From Arsenophonus sp046530765 (GTDB taxonomy: Bacteria > Pseudomonadota > Gammaproteobacteria > Enterobacterales > Enterobacteriaceae), in contig JBHEQS010000002.1 in assembly GCA_046530765.1 (NCBI GenBank), positions 166,834 to 230,833 of the forward strand: 64,000 bases of DNA. Direction: 5' to 3'. Shown here piece by piece: positions 48,640 through 59,822 of this stretch. Both the position numbers and the translations under genes were made by a program. Under the pieces are notes generated by a model that saw nothing but the letters and a program-made list of their open reading frames with translations, was not told the DNA's origin and did not search any database. The first letter of the stretch is position 1, and every line of letters begins with the position of its first letter.

Positions 48640-48898
48640 AATAATACCCTTTTAATAAGTGGTTATTTATATAACAACACCAATATCCTTTTTTTGTTAG
48701 CTTCTTGCAACTAATTGAGAATAAGGAATGTTTTTATTTATATTTCAAACCTCAATATTTTCATTAGCTACATAATACGCCTGTAGGTTAAAGAATGTCG
48801 CTTTAATTTAGGAAAATTATTAATAAAAATCTATTATTTAAATTGTTTCAGCAGTGTAAATTAATTGCAAATATATTTTTATATTTTTGAGTTTTTAG
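48640..48898 (-). promoter_or_regulatory. pnp leader (rpsO-pnp spacer)
   Basis: This corresponds to the E. coli pnp leader, where RNase III cuts a long stem and PNPase autoregulates. The length is similar, but I see no obvious long stem, so the control may be lost; folding would be needed to decide. Confidence 0.4.
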
Positions 48899-48930
48899 CA
48901 GAAAAAAGGGCCAGCAGGCCCCTTTTTCTG
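48899..48930 (-). terminator. rpsO terminator
   Basis: GGGCC-AGCA-GGCCC core flanked by A- and T-runs that also pair; the minus-strand U tract is at 48902-48907. It starts 14 nt after the rpsO stop and separates rpsO from pnp, as in E. coli. Confidence 0.87.
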
Positions 48931-48943
48931 TGAAACCAACTAC

Positions 48944-49213
48944 TCAGTGACGTAGTCCTAATCGTTCAATAAGTCCGCTATAGCGAATAATATTTTTGCG
49001 CTTTACATAGTTCAATTGTTTGCGTCTATGAGCAACCATTTTTAATAGTCCTCGGCGACCATGATGATCTTTCTTGTGTTTTGCAAAATGCTCTTGAAGA
49101 TGATTAATTTGTGCAGTAAGTAGAGCAATTTGAACTTCACTGGAACCAGTATCATCTTTATTACAACCATAGTCTTCAATAATATGTGCTTTCGCTTTAG
49201 TACTCAAAGACAT
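48944..49213 (-). CDS. rpsO: 30S ribosomal protein uS15
   Basis: uS15 binds the 16S central domain and represses its own mRNA in E. coli. The 89-aa product is standard length (MSLSTKAKAHIIEDYGCNKD, DTGSSEVQIALLTAQINHLQ, HHGRRGLLKMVAHRRKQLNY). A TTGGAGA site precedes the ATG. It is 127 nt downstream of truB, room for its own promoter. Confidence 0.98.
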   Translation of the reverse strand: MSLSTKAKAHIIEDYGCNKDDTGSSEVQIALLTAQINHLQEHFAKHKKDHHGRRGLLKMVAHRRKQLNYVKRKNIIRYSGLIERLGLRH

Positions 49214-49340
49214 AAAACATCTCCAAATTTTTGTAAAATATAAGAAAATTTAATACATAATTCAAACTTATCAAATAAATATTTATCTTTTTTATATTAC
49301 GCCTTAATTAATTATAACGCAAGGTAACATTTGAATCATA

Positions 49341-50282
49341 TTAAATACTATCTGACACTAAACGGCGAGGAGTTATTATATTTTGTTTTTCAATCTCAGC
49401 TACACCAATAAATTTATGAGCAGAACCTTCTGTTACTTTGACTTTATTGCCAACTGAAAAATTATTATTAGCAATAGATACTGATTGACCTTGTTTAAAA
49501 TATGTTGCAATAATTGATGAAATATTAACTTCTGGAAAATGATTAACCGCTGTATCTATAGGTAATAATAAATAATCCAATTCTTCCTCTAAAGAGACTG
49601 ATTTTAATTTCATTTTATTTTTAATGGCATACAGTTGTTCTAAAGTTATCATTAGTTCACTTGGATAACTGGCTACCTGTAAGCGCCTTAAATAAATTAC
49701 ATGAGCACCACAGCCCAATAATTCACCTAAATCATCAATAATAGTCCGTATATAAGATCCTTTAGAGCAGTGAATCATTAATTCTAGCTCATCATCTTGC
49801 CATCGATTAAACTGTAAATCATAAACAGTAATCATACGACTTTCACGTTTAATTGTAATGCCATTTCGAGCGTATTTATAAAGTGGTTTTCCTTTATGTT
49901 TTATAGCAGAATACATAGATGGCACTTGAATTAAATTACCACGAAATTTATCCAATGCTTTATCAAGTTGCTTACGTGTTATTTTTATCGGACGTCGACA
50001 AATAATTTTACCATGCGCATCAGATGTATCACTACGCTGCCCTAAACAGGCAATCACTTTATAACGTTTATCTGAATTAAGTAAAAATTGTGAAAATTTT
50101 GTGGCTTCTCCAAAACAAATAGGTAGCATACCTGTTGCCAGCGGATCTAATGATCCTGTATGTCCGGCTTTTTTTGCATTAAATAAACAACGTACTTTTT
50201 GTAGACAATAATTAGATGAAAGTTCTGCTGGCTTGTCTAGCAATAATATACCGTAAACCTCACGACCATGACGATTCTTCAT
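49341..50282 (-). CDS. truB: tRNA pseudouridine-55 synthase TruB
   Basis: TruB makes pseudouridine 55 in the T loop of tRNAs and acts as a tRNA chaperone. The 313-aa product is full length: GILLLDKPAELSSN, the catalytic Asp in GHTGSLDPLATGMLP, KRYKVIACLGQRSDTSDAHG, CSKGSYIRTIIDDLGELLGC, and a C-terminal PUA-like domain ending APRRLV-type (TPRRLVSD). It starts 8 nt after rbfA on the minus strand. Confidence 0.97.
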   Translation of the reverse strand: MKNRHGREVYGILLLDKPAELSSNYCLQKVRCLFNAKKAGHTGSLDPLATGMLPICFGEATKFSQFLLNSDKRYKVIACLGQRSDTSDAHGKIICRRPIKITRKQLDKALDKFRGNLIQVPSMYSAIKHKGKPLYKYARNGITIKRESRMITVYDLQFNRWQDDELELMIHCSKGSYIRTIIDDLGELLGCGAHVIYLRRLQVASYPSELMITLEQLYAIKNKMKLKSVSLEEELDYLLLPIDTAVNHFPEVNISSIIATYFKQGQSVSIANNNFSVGNKVKVTEGSAHKFIGVAEIEKQNIITPRRLVSDSI

Positions 50283-50290
50283 TTATTCCT

Positions 50291-50701
50291 CTATTTGTTT
50301 TTAGTAGTATAATGTCGTTTTTCGTCATCGCGAATTACTTTGCTAAGCAAATTAGATACGTGAATACCTTCAAGCAAAGATCTATCATAAAAAAAAGTTA
50401 TTTCAGGAATAATACGTAAACACATTGCTTTACACAAGAGAGAACGAATGCATTTTGCCATATCGCCATTTAGTATTTTAATATTATTTTTAATAATCTC
50501 TGTTTCGTATTTTTTATCTAATATGTTTAAAAAAGTTACATATATTTTGGCATAAGAGAGATCTCGAGAAATTTCTACACCTGAAATAAGAGCATTTTTA
50601 ACACGTGTATCTTTAATTTTTCGATGAAGAATAATAGATATCTCTTTTTTAATTTCTTGTGAAATACGTTGAACGCGCCAAAAATTTCTTTCTATTATCA
50701 T
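50291..50701 (-). CDS. rbfA: Ribosome-binding factor A (RbfA)
   Basis: RbfA binds immature 30S and helps 16S 5'-end maturation, with a cold-shock role. The 136-aa product has the KH-like fold with RVQRISQEIKKEISIILHRK, LSYAKIYVTFLN and LRIIPEITFFYDRSL. In E. coli it is co-transcribed from upstream nusA-infB. Here it is the first gene of its own minus-strand unit, so it must have gained a promoter in the A/T-rich DNA to its right. GAGAAG lies ahead of the ATG. Confidence 0.96.
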   Translation of the reverse strand: MIIERNFWRVQRISQEIKKEISIILHRKIKDTRVKNALISGVEISRDLSYAKIYVTFLNILDKKYETEIIKNNIKILNGDMAKCIRSLLCKAMCLRIIPEITFFYDRSLLEGIHVSNLLSKVIRDDEKRHYTTKNK

Positions 50702-51090
50702 ATCTTCTCACTAGATAAAACTAAAATATAATAACTATTAAATATTATTTACCAAAATATAGTAATTGTTATAGAAATAATGATAAATAATATGTATTAA
50801 TACTTTAAATGTTTATAGGAAAACATAATTTTTATTATTATGTAAAACACTTAGTATTTTATATAAATTTTACAATTACTTAACTTCATGTTATAAAAAT
50901 AATGTCTTACCTTGCAACTAACTATCTATAAAAATAATAAATTAATACCATAAACATATACTAACAATATTTAGATTTTTATCACTAAGAAATTCTTCCG
51001 TTTGTTATTTGCAAAAAAAATATTTTTCAAATATTTAAGATTGCATATTATCTATAAAATAGATAATTATCATAAAGTAAGAAAAAATTT

Positions 51091-51118
51091 ACATTTATTT
51101 TTGATCAAAAATAAATGT
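51091..51118. repeat. 28-nt perfect palindrome
   Basis: ACATTTATTTTTGA followed directly by its complement, with a TGATCA centre. It lies about 390 nt upstream of rbfA. Confidence 0.5.
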
Positions 51119-51994
51119 TTATAAATAACGAGTAATTATCGTAGTTATTAGTAAAAGTGAATTACATTATCATTATGTACTGCATAATGATTACTATAAT
51201 AAAGTTTAATATGATTATTTTATCAACTTTGTTAAATAATCAATTTTATTATTGCAATAATATTAGAAACATTGCAACTAATAAAATTATTGAGACAATA
51301 TATTTTAATATAAACTATTATATTTCTTGTTACGCAAAAACTAATATTATATGTACTATCAGTTTTATAAGTTCAGTCAGTAGTGTTCAAAACTATCAAA
51401 AACGTTTATATTAATTTAAATTTAGATTACTTACTTCACATAGTAATTAATTGGATGTAATCTAAACGAACCAAGGTAAAAAGAGAAAATAAAAAAAATT
51501 ATTTATTTAAATAATAGTAAATAAAGAAGATTACATAATAATTGTATAATAACAAAAAAAACTATTTTTAATAAATTTTTTATTATTAGTTAATAAAGTA
51601 ACTAAAACATCTATTAATATATAATTATAATTTATTTAATATATTAAACTTATAATATTATATGATTCATTGTAATATTTTTCGTATGTTAATATAAACA
51701 ATAAATTTGTTTATTAATTTAATTATCGGAAATAATAAAATTTAAATTTAAATTTTAAACTATCTGTTATCACTCTAAACAATATTTATTCTTATTTAAT
51801 AAGAATAGTTATTACGAAAATCATTTTTTTCTAAAAAAAAGCATAACTGAATTTATTGTTTATAGTATCTAACTAATTATTTTTTTTACATAATTAGCCT
51901 ACATTAAATTATAATATTTAGTTACATATTGCTTAATTAACAAAAATAATTTTTAAACAATAGAGATAATTCATTAGTTGTTTTGAAGAAAATG

Positions 51995-52021
51995 ATATCG
52001 ATAGTATGATACTATCGATAT
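51995..52021. repeat. 27-nt palindrome with ATCGAT in each arm
   Basis: ATATCGATAGTAT, a central G, then the exact complement. It is G/C-richer than its surroundings and lies about 300 nt beyond the groEL terminator. Confidence 0.55.
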
Positions 52022-52326
52022 TATAATTTTTATCTAGTTTTTATCTACTTTTCTATTATTGATATAAATTATTATATCATGAATTTTAAAAATTAAATTA
52101 TATTTAATTACAATATAATATGGTAGATAAACAGTTTATGCATATTTATTATATATAGCCTTGTTGAATTTTTTTTACATTATTATGTTAGTTGTGATGA
52201 TTCTACAATTAAATTATGTGATCAAGAAATTAACTTATATTGAAAATTGAATTTTAAAAAAAAATTATTCTATTGAAAACAATTTAATCAAATTAAATTA
52301 AATAGAAACTTATGAAATTTTATAAT

Positions 52327-52363
52327 AAAAATCCCTGAGCTTAATTTTAACTCAGGGATTTTT
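52327..52363 (-). terminator. groEL terminator
   Basis: AAAAATCCCTGAG and CTCAGGGATTTTT pair around an 11-nt loop, 35 nt past the groEL stop; the A-run on the plus strand gives the U tract. Confidence 0.87.
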
Positions 52364-52397
52364 GTGATAAGGACAATAATTTTAGAATATTAATCAA

Positions 52398-54041
52398 TTA
52401 CATCATACCACCCATACCACCCATACCACCCATACCGGCAGCTCCTGACTCAGATTTATCTTCTTTTGCTAAATCAGTCACCATAGCTTCAGTTGTGATC
52501 ATAAGACCAGCAATTGATGCAGCAAATTGTAGAGCAGAGCGAGTAACCTTAGTAGGATCCAGGATTCCCATATCAATCATGTCGCCATACTTTTCTGTTG
52601 AAGCATTATAACCATAGTTATCTTTACCTTGTTTAACATTGTTAACAACTACAGCCGCTTCTTCACCTGCATTTTCAACAATTTGACGCATAGGTGATTC
52701 CATTGCTCGTAATGCAATACGAATACCAACAGTTTGGTCTTCGTTTTCACCTTTTAATTTATCTAATGCACTAGCAACACGAACTAGAGCAATACCACCA
52801 CCAGGAATGACACCTTCCTCTACTGCTGCGCGAGTTGCATGTAACGCATCATCTACACGAGCACGTTTTTCTTTCATTTCAACTTCAGTAGCAGCACCAA
52901 CTTTAATTACAGCAACACCACCTGCCAGCTTTGCAATTCTTTCTTGCAATTTTTCACGATCATAATCTGAAGTTGCTTCATCACGTTGTTGGGCTATTTG
53001 TTTAGCACGACTATCAATCGCTGATTTTGTACCAACACCATCAATGATAATTGTAGTATCTTTATTGATTACAATACGCTTTGCTTGCCCTAAATGTTCT
53101 AGAGCTGCTTTTTCTAACTCCATACCAATCTCTTCAGAAATAACAGTACTATTTGTTAGAATAGCTATATCCTGTAACATAGCTTTTCGTCTGTCACCAA
53201 AACCTGGTGCTTTTACAGCACAAACTTTTACAATACCACGTAAATTATTAACTACTAGTGTCGCAAGAGCTTCACCTTCAACATCTTCGGCAATAATTAG
53301 CAATGGTTTTCCTGTTTTAGCAACAGTTTCCAATATAGGTAATAATTCGCGAATATTGGAAACCTTCTTATCTATTAGTAAGATATATGAATTTTCTAAT
53401 TCTGCTGAAGCAGTATCTTGTTTATTTATAAAATAAGGAGATAAATAACCGCGATCAAATTGCATACCTTCAACAACTGCTAATTCATCTTCTAAACCAG
53501 AACCTTCTTCAACTGTAATAACACCCTCTTTACCAACTTCTTTCATTGCTTTAGCAATTAATTTGCCAACAGTTTGATCAGAGTTAGCAGAAATTGTACC
53601 GACTTGCTCAATTGCTTTATTATCAGTACAAGGTTTAGATAATTTTTTTAGTTCCTCAACTGCTGCTAAAACCGCCTTATCAATACCACGTTTTAAATCC
53701 ATTGGGTTCATGCCTGCTGCAACTGCCTTCAAGCCCTCACTTACAATAGATTGAGCAAATACTGTTGCAGTTGTTGTTCCATCACCAGCTGCATCATTAG
53801 ATTTAGAGGCAACTTCTTTTACCATTTGGGCGCCCATATTTTCGAATTTATCTTCTAATTCAATTTCACGCGCAACAGATACGCCGTCTTTAGTAATCGA
53901 AGGTGCTCCAAAGGATTTATCCAAAACTACATTTCTACCTTTTGGACCTAAAGTAACTTTAACTGCATCAGCAAGAATGTTTACCCCACGAAGCATTTTT
54001 GCACGTGCATCACTACCGAATTTTACGTCTTTAGCTGCCAT
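52398..54041 (-). CDS. groL: Chaperonin GroEL
   Basis: GroEL is the 60-kDa folding chamber, usually massively expressed in insect symbionts. The 547-aa product is full length: VTLGPKGRNVVLDKSFG and GDGTTTATV (ATP site, catalytic Asp in NDAAGDGTTT), apical domain with EDVEGEALATLVVNNLRG, and a C-terminal GGM repeat tail (GGMGGMGGMM). Codon use is less A/T-shifted than in most neighbours. It is co-transcribed with groES 47 nt upstream from a heat-shock promoter. Confidence 0.98.
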   Translation of the reverse strand: MAAKDVKFGSDARAKMLRGVNILADAVKVTLGPKGRNVVLDKSFGAPSITKDGVSVAREIELEDKFENMGAQMVKEVASKSNDAAGDGTTTATVFAQSIVSEGLKAVAAGMNPMDLKRGIDKAVLAAVEELKKLSKPCTDNKAIEQVGTISANSDQTVGKLIAKAMKEVGKEGVITVEEGSGLEDELAVVEGMQFDRGYLSPYFINKQDTASAELENSYILLIDKKVSNIRELLPILETVAKTGKPLLIIAEDVEGEALATLVVNNLRGIVKVCAVKAPGFGDRRKAMLQDIAILTNSTVISEEIGMELEKAALEHLGQAKRIVINKDTTIIIDGVGTKSAIDSRAKQIAQQRDEATSDYDREKLQERIAKLAGGVAVIKVGAATEVEMKEKRARVDDALHATRAAVEEGVIPGGGIALVRVASALDKLKGENEDQTVGIRIALRAMESPMRQIVENAGEEAAVVVNNVKQGKDNYGYNASTEKYGDMIDMGILDPTKVTRSALQFAASIAGLMITTEAMVTDLAKEDKSESGAAGMGGMGGMGGMM

Positions 54042-54088
54042 TGTCTTTTTCCTTTAAATTCTTTAATTCAGAAGATATAAACGAAAAA

Positions 54089-54382
54089 TTATTTTTCAAT
54101 AATCGCCAGAATATCACTTTCTGACATAATCAAGACTTCGTCGTTATCAATCTTTTCTGTTTTTACACTATAGCCGTCGTTAAAAATAACAATATCGCCA
54201 ACTTTTACATCCAATGATTTATTTTCACCGTTTTCCAAGATGCGACCGTTACCAACAGCTAATACTTTGCCTCGTGTTGACTTTCCTGCCGCCGTACCAG
54301 TAAGAACAATACCTCCGGTAGATCTAGTTTCAACTTCTTCTCTCTTGATAATAACCCGATCATGCAATGGCCGAATTTTCAT
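54089..54382 (-). CDS. groS: Co-chaperonin GroES
   Basis: GroES forms the lid of the GroEL chamber. The 97-aa product is standard: MKIRPLHDRVIIKREEVETR, the mobile loop STGGIVLTGTAAGKS with the GroEL-binding IVL, and GDIVIFNDGYSVK. AGGAG lies 7 nt before the ATG. It is the first gene of groES-groEL, with a leader of roughly 80 nt from the predicted sigma-32 promoter. Confidence 0.98.
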   Translation of the reverse strand: MKIRPLHDRVIIKREEVETRSTGGIVLTGTAAGKSTRGKVLAVGNGRILENGENKSLDVKVGDIVIFNDGYSVKTEKIDNDEVLIMSESDILAIIEK

Positions 54383-54470
54383 TAATAGTTCTCCTATAAA
54401 TAAAATTCATGTAAGATAAAATTAAGAATGATACTAGTATTTTTACTTAGACTAGTACTCTTTCTTAAAG

Positions 54471-54498
54471 AGTGGGGTCAAATTAAAATAAATTCAAG
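54471..54498 (-). promoter_or_regulatory. Sigma-32 heat-shock promoter of groES-groEL
   Basis: On the minus strand CTTGAAT (54492-54498) and CCCCACT (54471-54477) are 14 nt apart. They fit the sigma-32 consensus CTTGAAA/CCCCAT and resemble the E. coli groE promoter. The G/C-rich boxes stand out sharply in A/T-rich DNA. A 7-bp hairpin (54457-54473) overlaps the -10 edge. Confidence 0.85.
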
Positions 54499-54950
54499 GG
54501 GTGTTATACAAAAAAAATATTTTTTTCTTTAAATCTTTTATATATTAAAAATAAAATATTTACTGCTTTTACTATTATAACTTTTAATAATCTTTTATTA
54601 TTTACATTTAAATGATTAAGTAGATTACTAACTGATAATTAATATCTCATTAAAGCAAGTATTAAATTTAAAAAGGATTGAATTATATCATAGTTAATCT
54701 AGAAAAATTAAAGATAAATATGCTGCATAAATTAATTACTATTATCTTTCTTATCTTTAAAATTATATAAATACCTCTTAATATAAAATAAATAGCACTA
54801 ATAAATTTAAAAAAAAATAGTAAAATCTGTTAAAATTAATAAATAATTTATTCAAACATAAGAAAAGCTATGCTTTTAATTATTTTCTTCGAAAGATTTC
54901 TACAGTTTACTAATTCTTAATGTACATTAATAGTAATTTCTTATATTTCA

Positions 54951-54970
54951 TGATTTTTTATAAAAAATCA
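54951..54970. repeat. 20-nt perfect palindrome
   Basis: TGATTTTTTATAAAAAATCA, uninterrupted. Mostly A/T; could be chance. Confidence 0.35.
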
Positions 54971-55185
54971 AAGTTATTTAAGTTAACATTAATAAAATAA
55001 CTGTTTTTGTATATTATAATGGATATAGAAGTATTATAAAAAAAACAAAGATATCCAATTACTGTAAATATTATTAAATAAACTGATAATATAATGTTTC
55101 AGAAAGATAAAAATTATAGTTAAAATATCAATATTGAAGTATAAGACTATAGTAATGATACTAACTATTAATAAGTAGTTTAACT

Positions 55186-55226
55186 TAATACTTTTAATAA
55201 AAATTAAATTTTTATTAAAAGTATTA
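55186..55226. repeat. 19-bp perfect inverted repeat
   Basis: TAATACTTTTAATAAAAAT and its complement around TAA. No gene nearby. Confidence 0.5.
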
Positions 55227-55599
55227 TTGATATAAAATACATATAAAATTAAATTTATCATTAATTTATCTAAAGTATTGTATATAATGTAATAATTATC
55301 ATTATTTTGCAGTATTAAATACCTTTATGATTAAAATCATAGTTATTAATTTTAAATTTTATATTAAAAAAACATTATTCTTAGGTAAAATATTAAATTA
55401 GTAAATCTATGTTTAATTTATAATTTTATGATTAAAAATTGTTATAAATAAAATTCATTATGTAAACTAAATATATTTTCTTTTATTTTTTTAAAAAATA
55501 CACTTACTCTATGTTAAGATACTGTAATAATTTCTGTATTGCCTAATAAACTATTAATTATATAGATGAATATAGGTATAAAATTAAACTTTTAAAAAG

Positions 55600-55626
55600 T
55601 AGACATACTAGACATACTAGACATAT
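55600..55626. repeat. 9-bp tandem repeat, three copies
   Basis: TAGACATAC twice, then TAGACATAT, directly joined; a related AGACATAT follows at 55631. Small slippage-type repeat. Confidence 0.7.
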
Positions 55627-56588
55627 AGTAAGACATATGATATAAATAATTAAAATAATTCTATAAAACAATCTATATTATACTATTACATGTAATTTAA
55701 TTTAAAAAAAAAGATGTGTGTACTTATTTCTTCAAGTTTACACTATATTTTATTAAATGTAATTTTATATATATACATATAAACATTTAATAAAAACTTT
55801 AAATTTTTTTTAAAATTAATAAATCATTTAAAGATAATAACTATATTATATTTCAATGAAAATATAAACAAAATAAATAAATTTAAAAATAAAATATGTT
55901 ATAATAAATAAATATGTTTTTGAACATATTATAAATAAGAATTATAAACTTTATAGTTTAGAAAAAAAGTTAAAAACTTTTATAGTGCAATATTAAACTA
56001 TCTATTTAAAATCAATCTTTATATAGTATGTAGTTACTGTAATTAGTGTCGGTCTGTTTTCAATAATTAAGAATTGGCAATAAAAATTAATTGTATTTTA
56101 ATTTTAGATAGATGATTTATTGAAAGCAACTTTAGAATGTGCTTAATCATATTTTAGAATAAATTGAACTAAAATATTTAATTTATCAATGTGTGCTAAA
56201 TATATATAATTATATATATTTTCTTTTAAGATTAACTCTGTATTGATCGTTCTAAAAGAAATTAAGTTTTCTAAATTCATAATCATAATTTATTTATATC
56301 TATCACTAAGTGATTAATGCTGATAAATAATATTATTAATTAATATTACATCAATTCTAAGTAATAATTTTTGAGTTAGTGTTGTGCGAAATATAAAAAA
56401 ATAAAAAATTAATATTATCAGAGAAGTAAAATAAGAAAAGAGTTTTTTAATTTATTTAATTAATAAACAATTATTGTTATAATTTACTATAGAATGTATT
56501 AGATATATATTAAAGCTAATAAAAGAAATTTTAAAAATATATTTTTAGTTTTATTTAATTACATACTAATTAACGAATACTTATTTTA

Positions 56589-56621
56589 TTAAATAGTTTT
56601 ATTATAAATAAAACTATTTAA
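56589..56621. repeat. 14-bp perfect inverted repeat
   Basis: TTAAATAGTTTTAT and its complement around TATAA, followed by AGGAG. No reading frame follows the AGGAG. Confidence 0.4.
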
Positions 56622-56966
56622 AGGAGTAAATCTATTTCTTGATTAAAAGATAAAAATAATAGAACATTTCTAATAATTTCAATTATCAAACATTCTCTCA
56701 TTTATAGAAATTATTATACTAATTATTTTAGTAAGTATAGTACAATCAAGAAAATATTGATATAATATTTATAGATTATTATTTAGTATTGATTATAAAA
56801 TTCTTTAAATTTATAATTATTAATTATAAACAATTAATTGTAAACAATATTATGTTAAAGAAAATTAATTTTTAATCACATCATATTCATATATGTTCAA
56901 ATAAAATAAATATTACAATTTGTTTTATTTTTCATTAAATTACTAAATTTATAATATATAGTATTT

Positions 56967-57010
56967 AAATTAGTATATAAGATAAAAAATTTAATTTTAT
57001 ATACTAATTT
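56967..57010. repeat. 14-bp inverted repeat, 16-nt loop
   Basis: AAATTAGTATATAA (56967-56980) and its complement (56997-57010). No gene nearby. Confidence 0.4.
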
Positions 57011-58101
57011 CAATAATTTATAAATACTTAAAAGTTAATAACAGTAACATATTATCTATAAAACTAATAATTTTGTTGAAGATTGCTATCTTATACTTTT
57101 AAGATGTATCATAACGCCTAATATCATCTTATGATATATACTTATCCATATATTATTAAAATATTATTTAAATTTTATTTCTTAACATAAATCATTATAT
57201 ATAAATAGTTTATTAGCTATCCATGCTATTTTATGAGTAATTAATTCGCTATTATTGTTAATTGATAATTTCTATTTTATCTAAAAACTACAAACAACGA
57301 TGATTATTTCTGCTGATTAATTATATTATTTTATAAATATTTTCATTATTTTACTTTTTAGTATGAAACTGCGCAAGATCTCATCTAATACATTTACTTA
57401 TGTTTTATTTATTAATGATTTATTGTTTAATGAGCAATAATTAACAAATTACGATAGATAGACTTCAAGTTTATCTTACTATCATTTTTATAAATCTTTT
57501 AACTCTATTTTCTTTACTTATTTTTTTATCTAGATTATATGTTGTTTTTAGAAATATATATGCAGATCGTGATCGTATTTAACTTTACATAAGCTAATCT
57601 TGTAATATATTAATTAATTTAATCTTTTATACAAACATATTCTGATAGTTTTAACTTATTTTATAACTATCTTATTTTGATGTAAACATTGAAATTGCAT
57701 ACATAACTAACGCAATTCAGACATAGATTTTTAAAATCATTATATAATTTATTAAAAAACAAATCACATTATTATTATAATTAATATATAATATGACGCC
57801 ATATTAGCATACACTTGATATTTATTAAACTACCAAAATATCAATAATATATATTAAAAATTAATAATAATTAGTGTGAGCATCTTTTGTCAGATTTCTA
57901 ATTTGATTAATTTACATATTATATTAGTTGGTAAAAAATATTTTTTATTTATATCAACTATAAATTTATAGTTTTCTTTTTAATATAATTTTAAAGATAT
58001 AATATTGATATAATAATAGATCAATGTTATATTATTATTTTATATATAAATTTGTATAATATGATTGAATTTTTATATTGCTGAATTTATATTTTCATTT
58101 T

Positions 58102-58151
58102 TTTTAAAGTTTATATTGTAACAGATTGATGTTAATATATAAACTTTAAAA
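58102..58151. repeat. 15-bp perfect inverted repeat, 20-nt loop
   Basis: TTTTAAAGTTTATAT and its complement; the loop includes the somewhat G/C-richer GTAACAGATTGATG. Confidence 0.45.
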
Positions 58152-59789
58152 GTTTACTATCTAAATTTAGATAGCAATATTAATATGCTAAGATAATTAT
58201 TTATTAATTATTATACCAATGTAGATAATTAATTTATTGAAGTTAATTATCTTTGGTGCATGATTTAAATTCTCTATTTTAAAAACTATCTAGATAGAAT
58301 ATTTAACAATGTATTTTCTTAATATCTATTTATTAGATATATTACGTGTAATTTTCAACTACTAATCGTTGTATTATCTGGATTTGCTATATCTATAGAT
58401 TGATTGATATTTTATTTAATTTTGTTTAGTTATATTTCATAGTTTTATATAATACATAACATTAATAATCATAATTTTTTAACTTTTAATCATATTCTCT
58501 ATTCTACCAGCTTCTTTTTACATCACATTGATCGCACATATAATCATGTAGCAATTTCTTAATACACAATAGATATGGAAATATCCAGTATATAAGATAT
58601 ATCGATACTATTTAGTGTTTGATAATTATATTTTTGCATATATCGTATATTACATAATGTAAATTGTTTTTTTTAATTAAATTTTTCTACATATTGCAAT
58701 TTTATTCATAGATTTTTACGTGCTAATATCAGCGAGAACAATGCATTACACTAATCATATGTTACGATTATACTGTATAATATTCTATCAACTTATAGTT
58801 ACGCTACTATCATGTATGTAACAAGTATTGCAATTATAGTAATCAATCAATAAACAGATTGTTATTATATTAATATTCACATTAAATATTTCTATCTATC
58901 AAAATATTATCACTCATTAAAGTCAAGATAATATTTGTTTTTTTATACAGTGGTTGAGTATAAAAACTATATTCGAATTAATATTAAATATTAATATAAA
59001 TTCATTGAGATTGCAAAAAAAAATAATTTTAGTTTACAAAAGTATTAGACATTTATTTCTTATATTAATTTCAAATTTATATTTTTTTTGATTATCATAT
59101 TCTTTGATTTTTCAAATGCTTTGCTATGATATTATATTTTTATATCTAATTGTCACTTGTTAAATATTTTTCATATAACTTTTTATAAATACCAAAACAA
59201 ACTTCTTTTATATAAATAAATATTTTAATATTAATTAATATCTATTTTTGATAATAACGTATAAATCTTTTATATAGAATAAGTATTTAAGATAGATAGA
59301 TAAATAAAATATAAAATTTAGATTATTATAAATATAAAATATATATAAAGAATTTAGCAATTTTTTTTAATATCCAACTTTACTTTTAATAAACATCGAT
59401 ATTGTTTTCTTAAAATATGACTAATAATTTATATTTATAACGCGATTAAATCAAGTATTTTATTATAAAAAATCTAAATATATTCATATAAACTAAAAAC
59501 TATATTGTTAGTAAAGTTTATTAATTTAGGTAAAAGATTATTTTACTGTTTTTATTATTAATATATAAACAGTAAATCGCATTAAATAAATAAAATAGAA
59601 AGATAAATGTGTTTTTTTTGCAAAAATCTTCCAATAGAATATTTTAGATGTAAAATATTTATTAAATAAATCGTTATTAATAGCACTATGCTTATAACGC
59701 AATAAATTTAACTATAATTATTTTAAAAATAATAAATAATTTATTATTAACTTAATATAATTTTATTAATTCAAAAAAACATAAATCAT

Positions 59790-59822
59790 ATATTTACAAT
59801 GTAATAATATTATTGTAAATAT
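59790..59822. repeat. 11-bp inverted repeat nested on A/T core
   Basis: ATATTTACAAT and its complement around an 11-nt loop that itself is nearly symmetric (AATAATATT). About 320 nt upstream of amiD. Confidence 0.4.

Larger units (their letters stand above)
50702..52326. other. 1.6-kb gene desert between rbfA and groEL
   Basis: No gene recognised. An 85-codon frame near 51157-51414 is Ile/Asn/Tyr-rich, lacks a good ribosome binding site and looks like chance. Two perfect palindromes (51091, 51995) are the notable structure. One edge is the rearrangement breakpoint upstream of rbfA. Confidence 0.7.

Noticed and set aside
51157..51414. 85-codon + strand reading frame
   Set aside because: Composition is dominated by Ile, Asn, Tyr and Thr as expected from translated A/T noise; there is no ribosome binding site, no recognisable motif and no conserved neighbour.
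55034..55261. 75-codon - strand reading frame with hydrophobic stretches
   Set aside because: It is made of Ile/Leu/Asn/Phe runs from A/T-rich DNA and crosses a 19-bp perfect inverted repeat; nothing supports it as a membrane protein.
55600..55650. TAGACATAC repeats as a possible CRISPR or iteron array
   Set aside because: Units are 9 nt, directly joined, only three copies, with no spacers and no cas or replication genes nearby.
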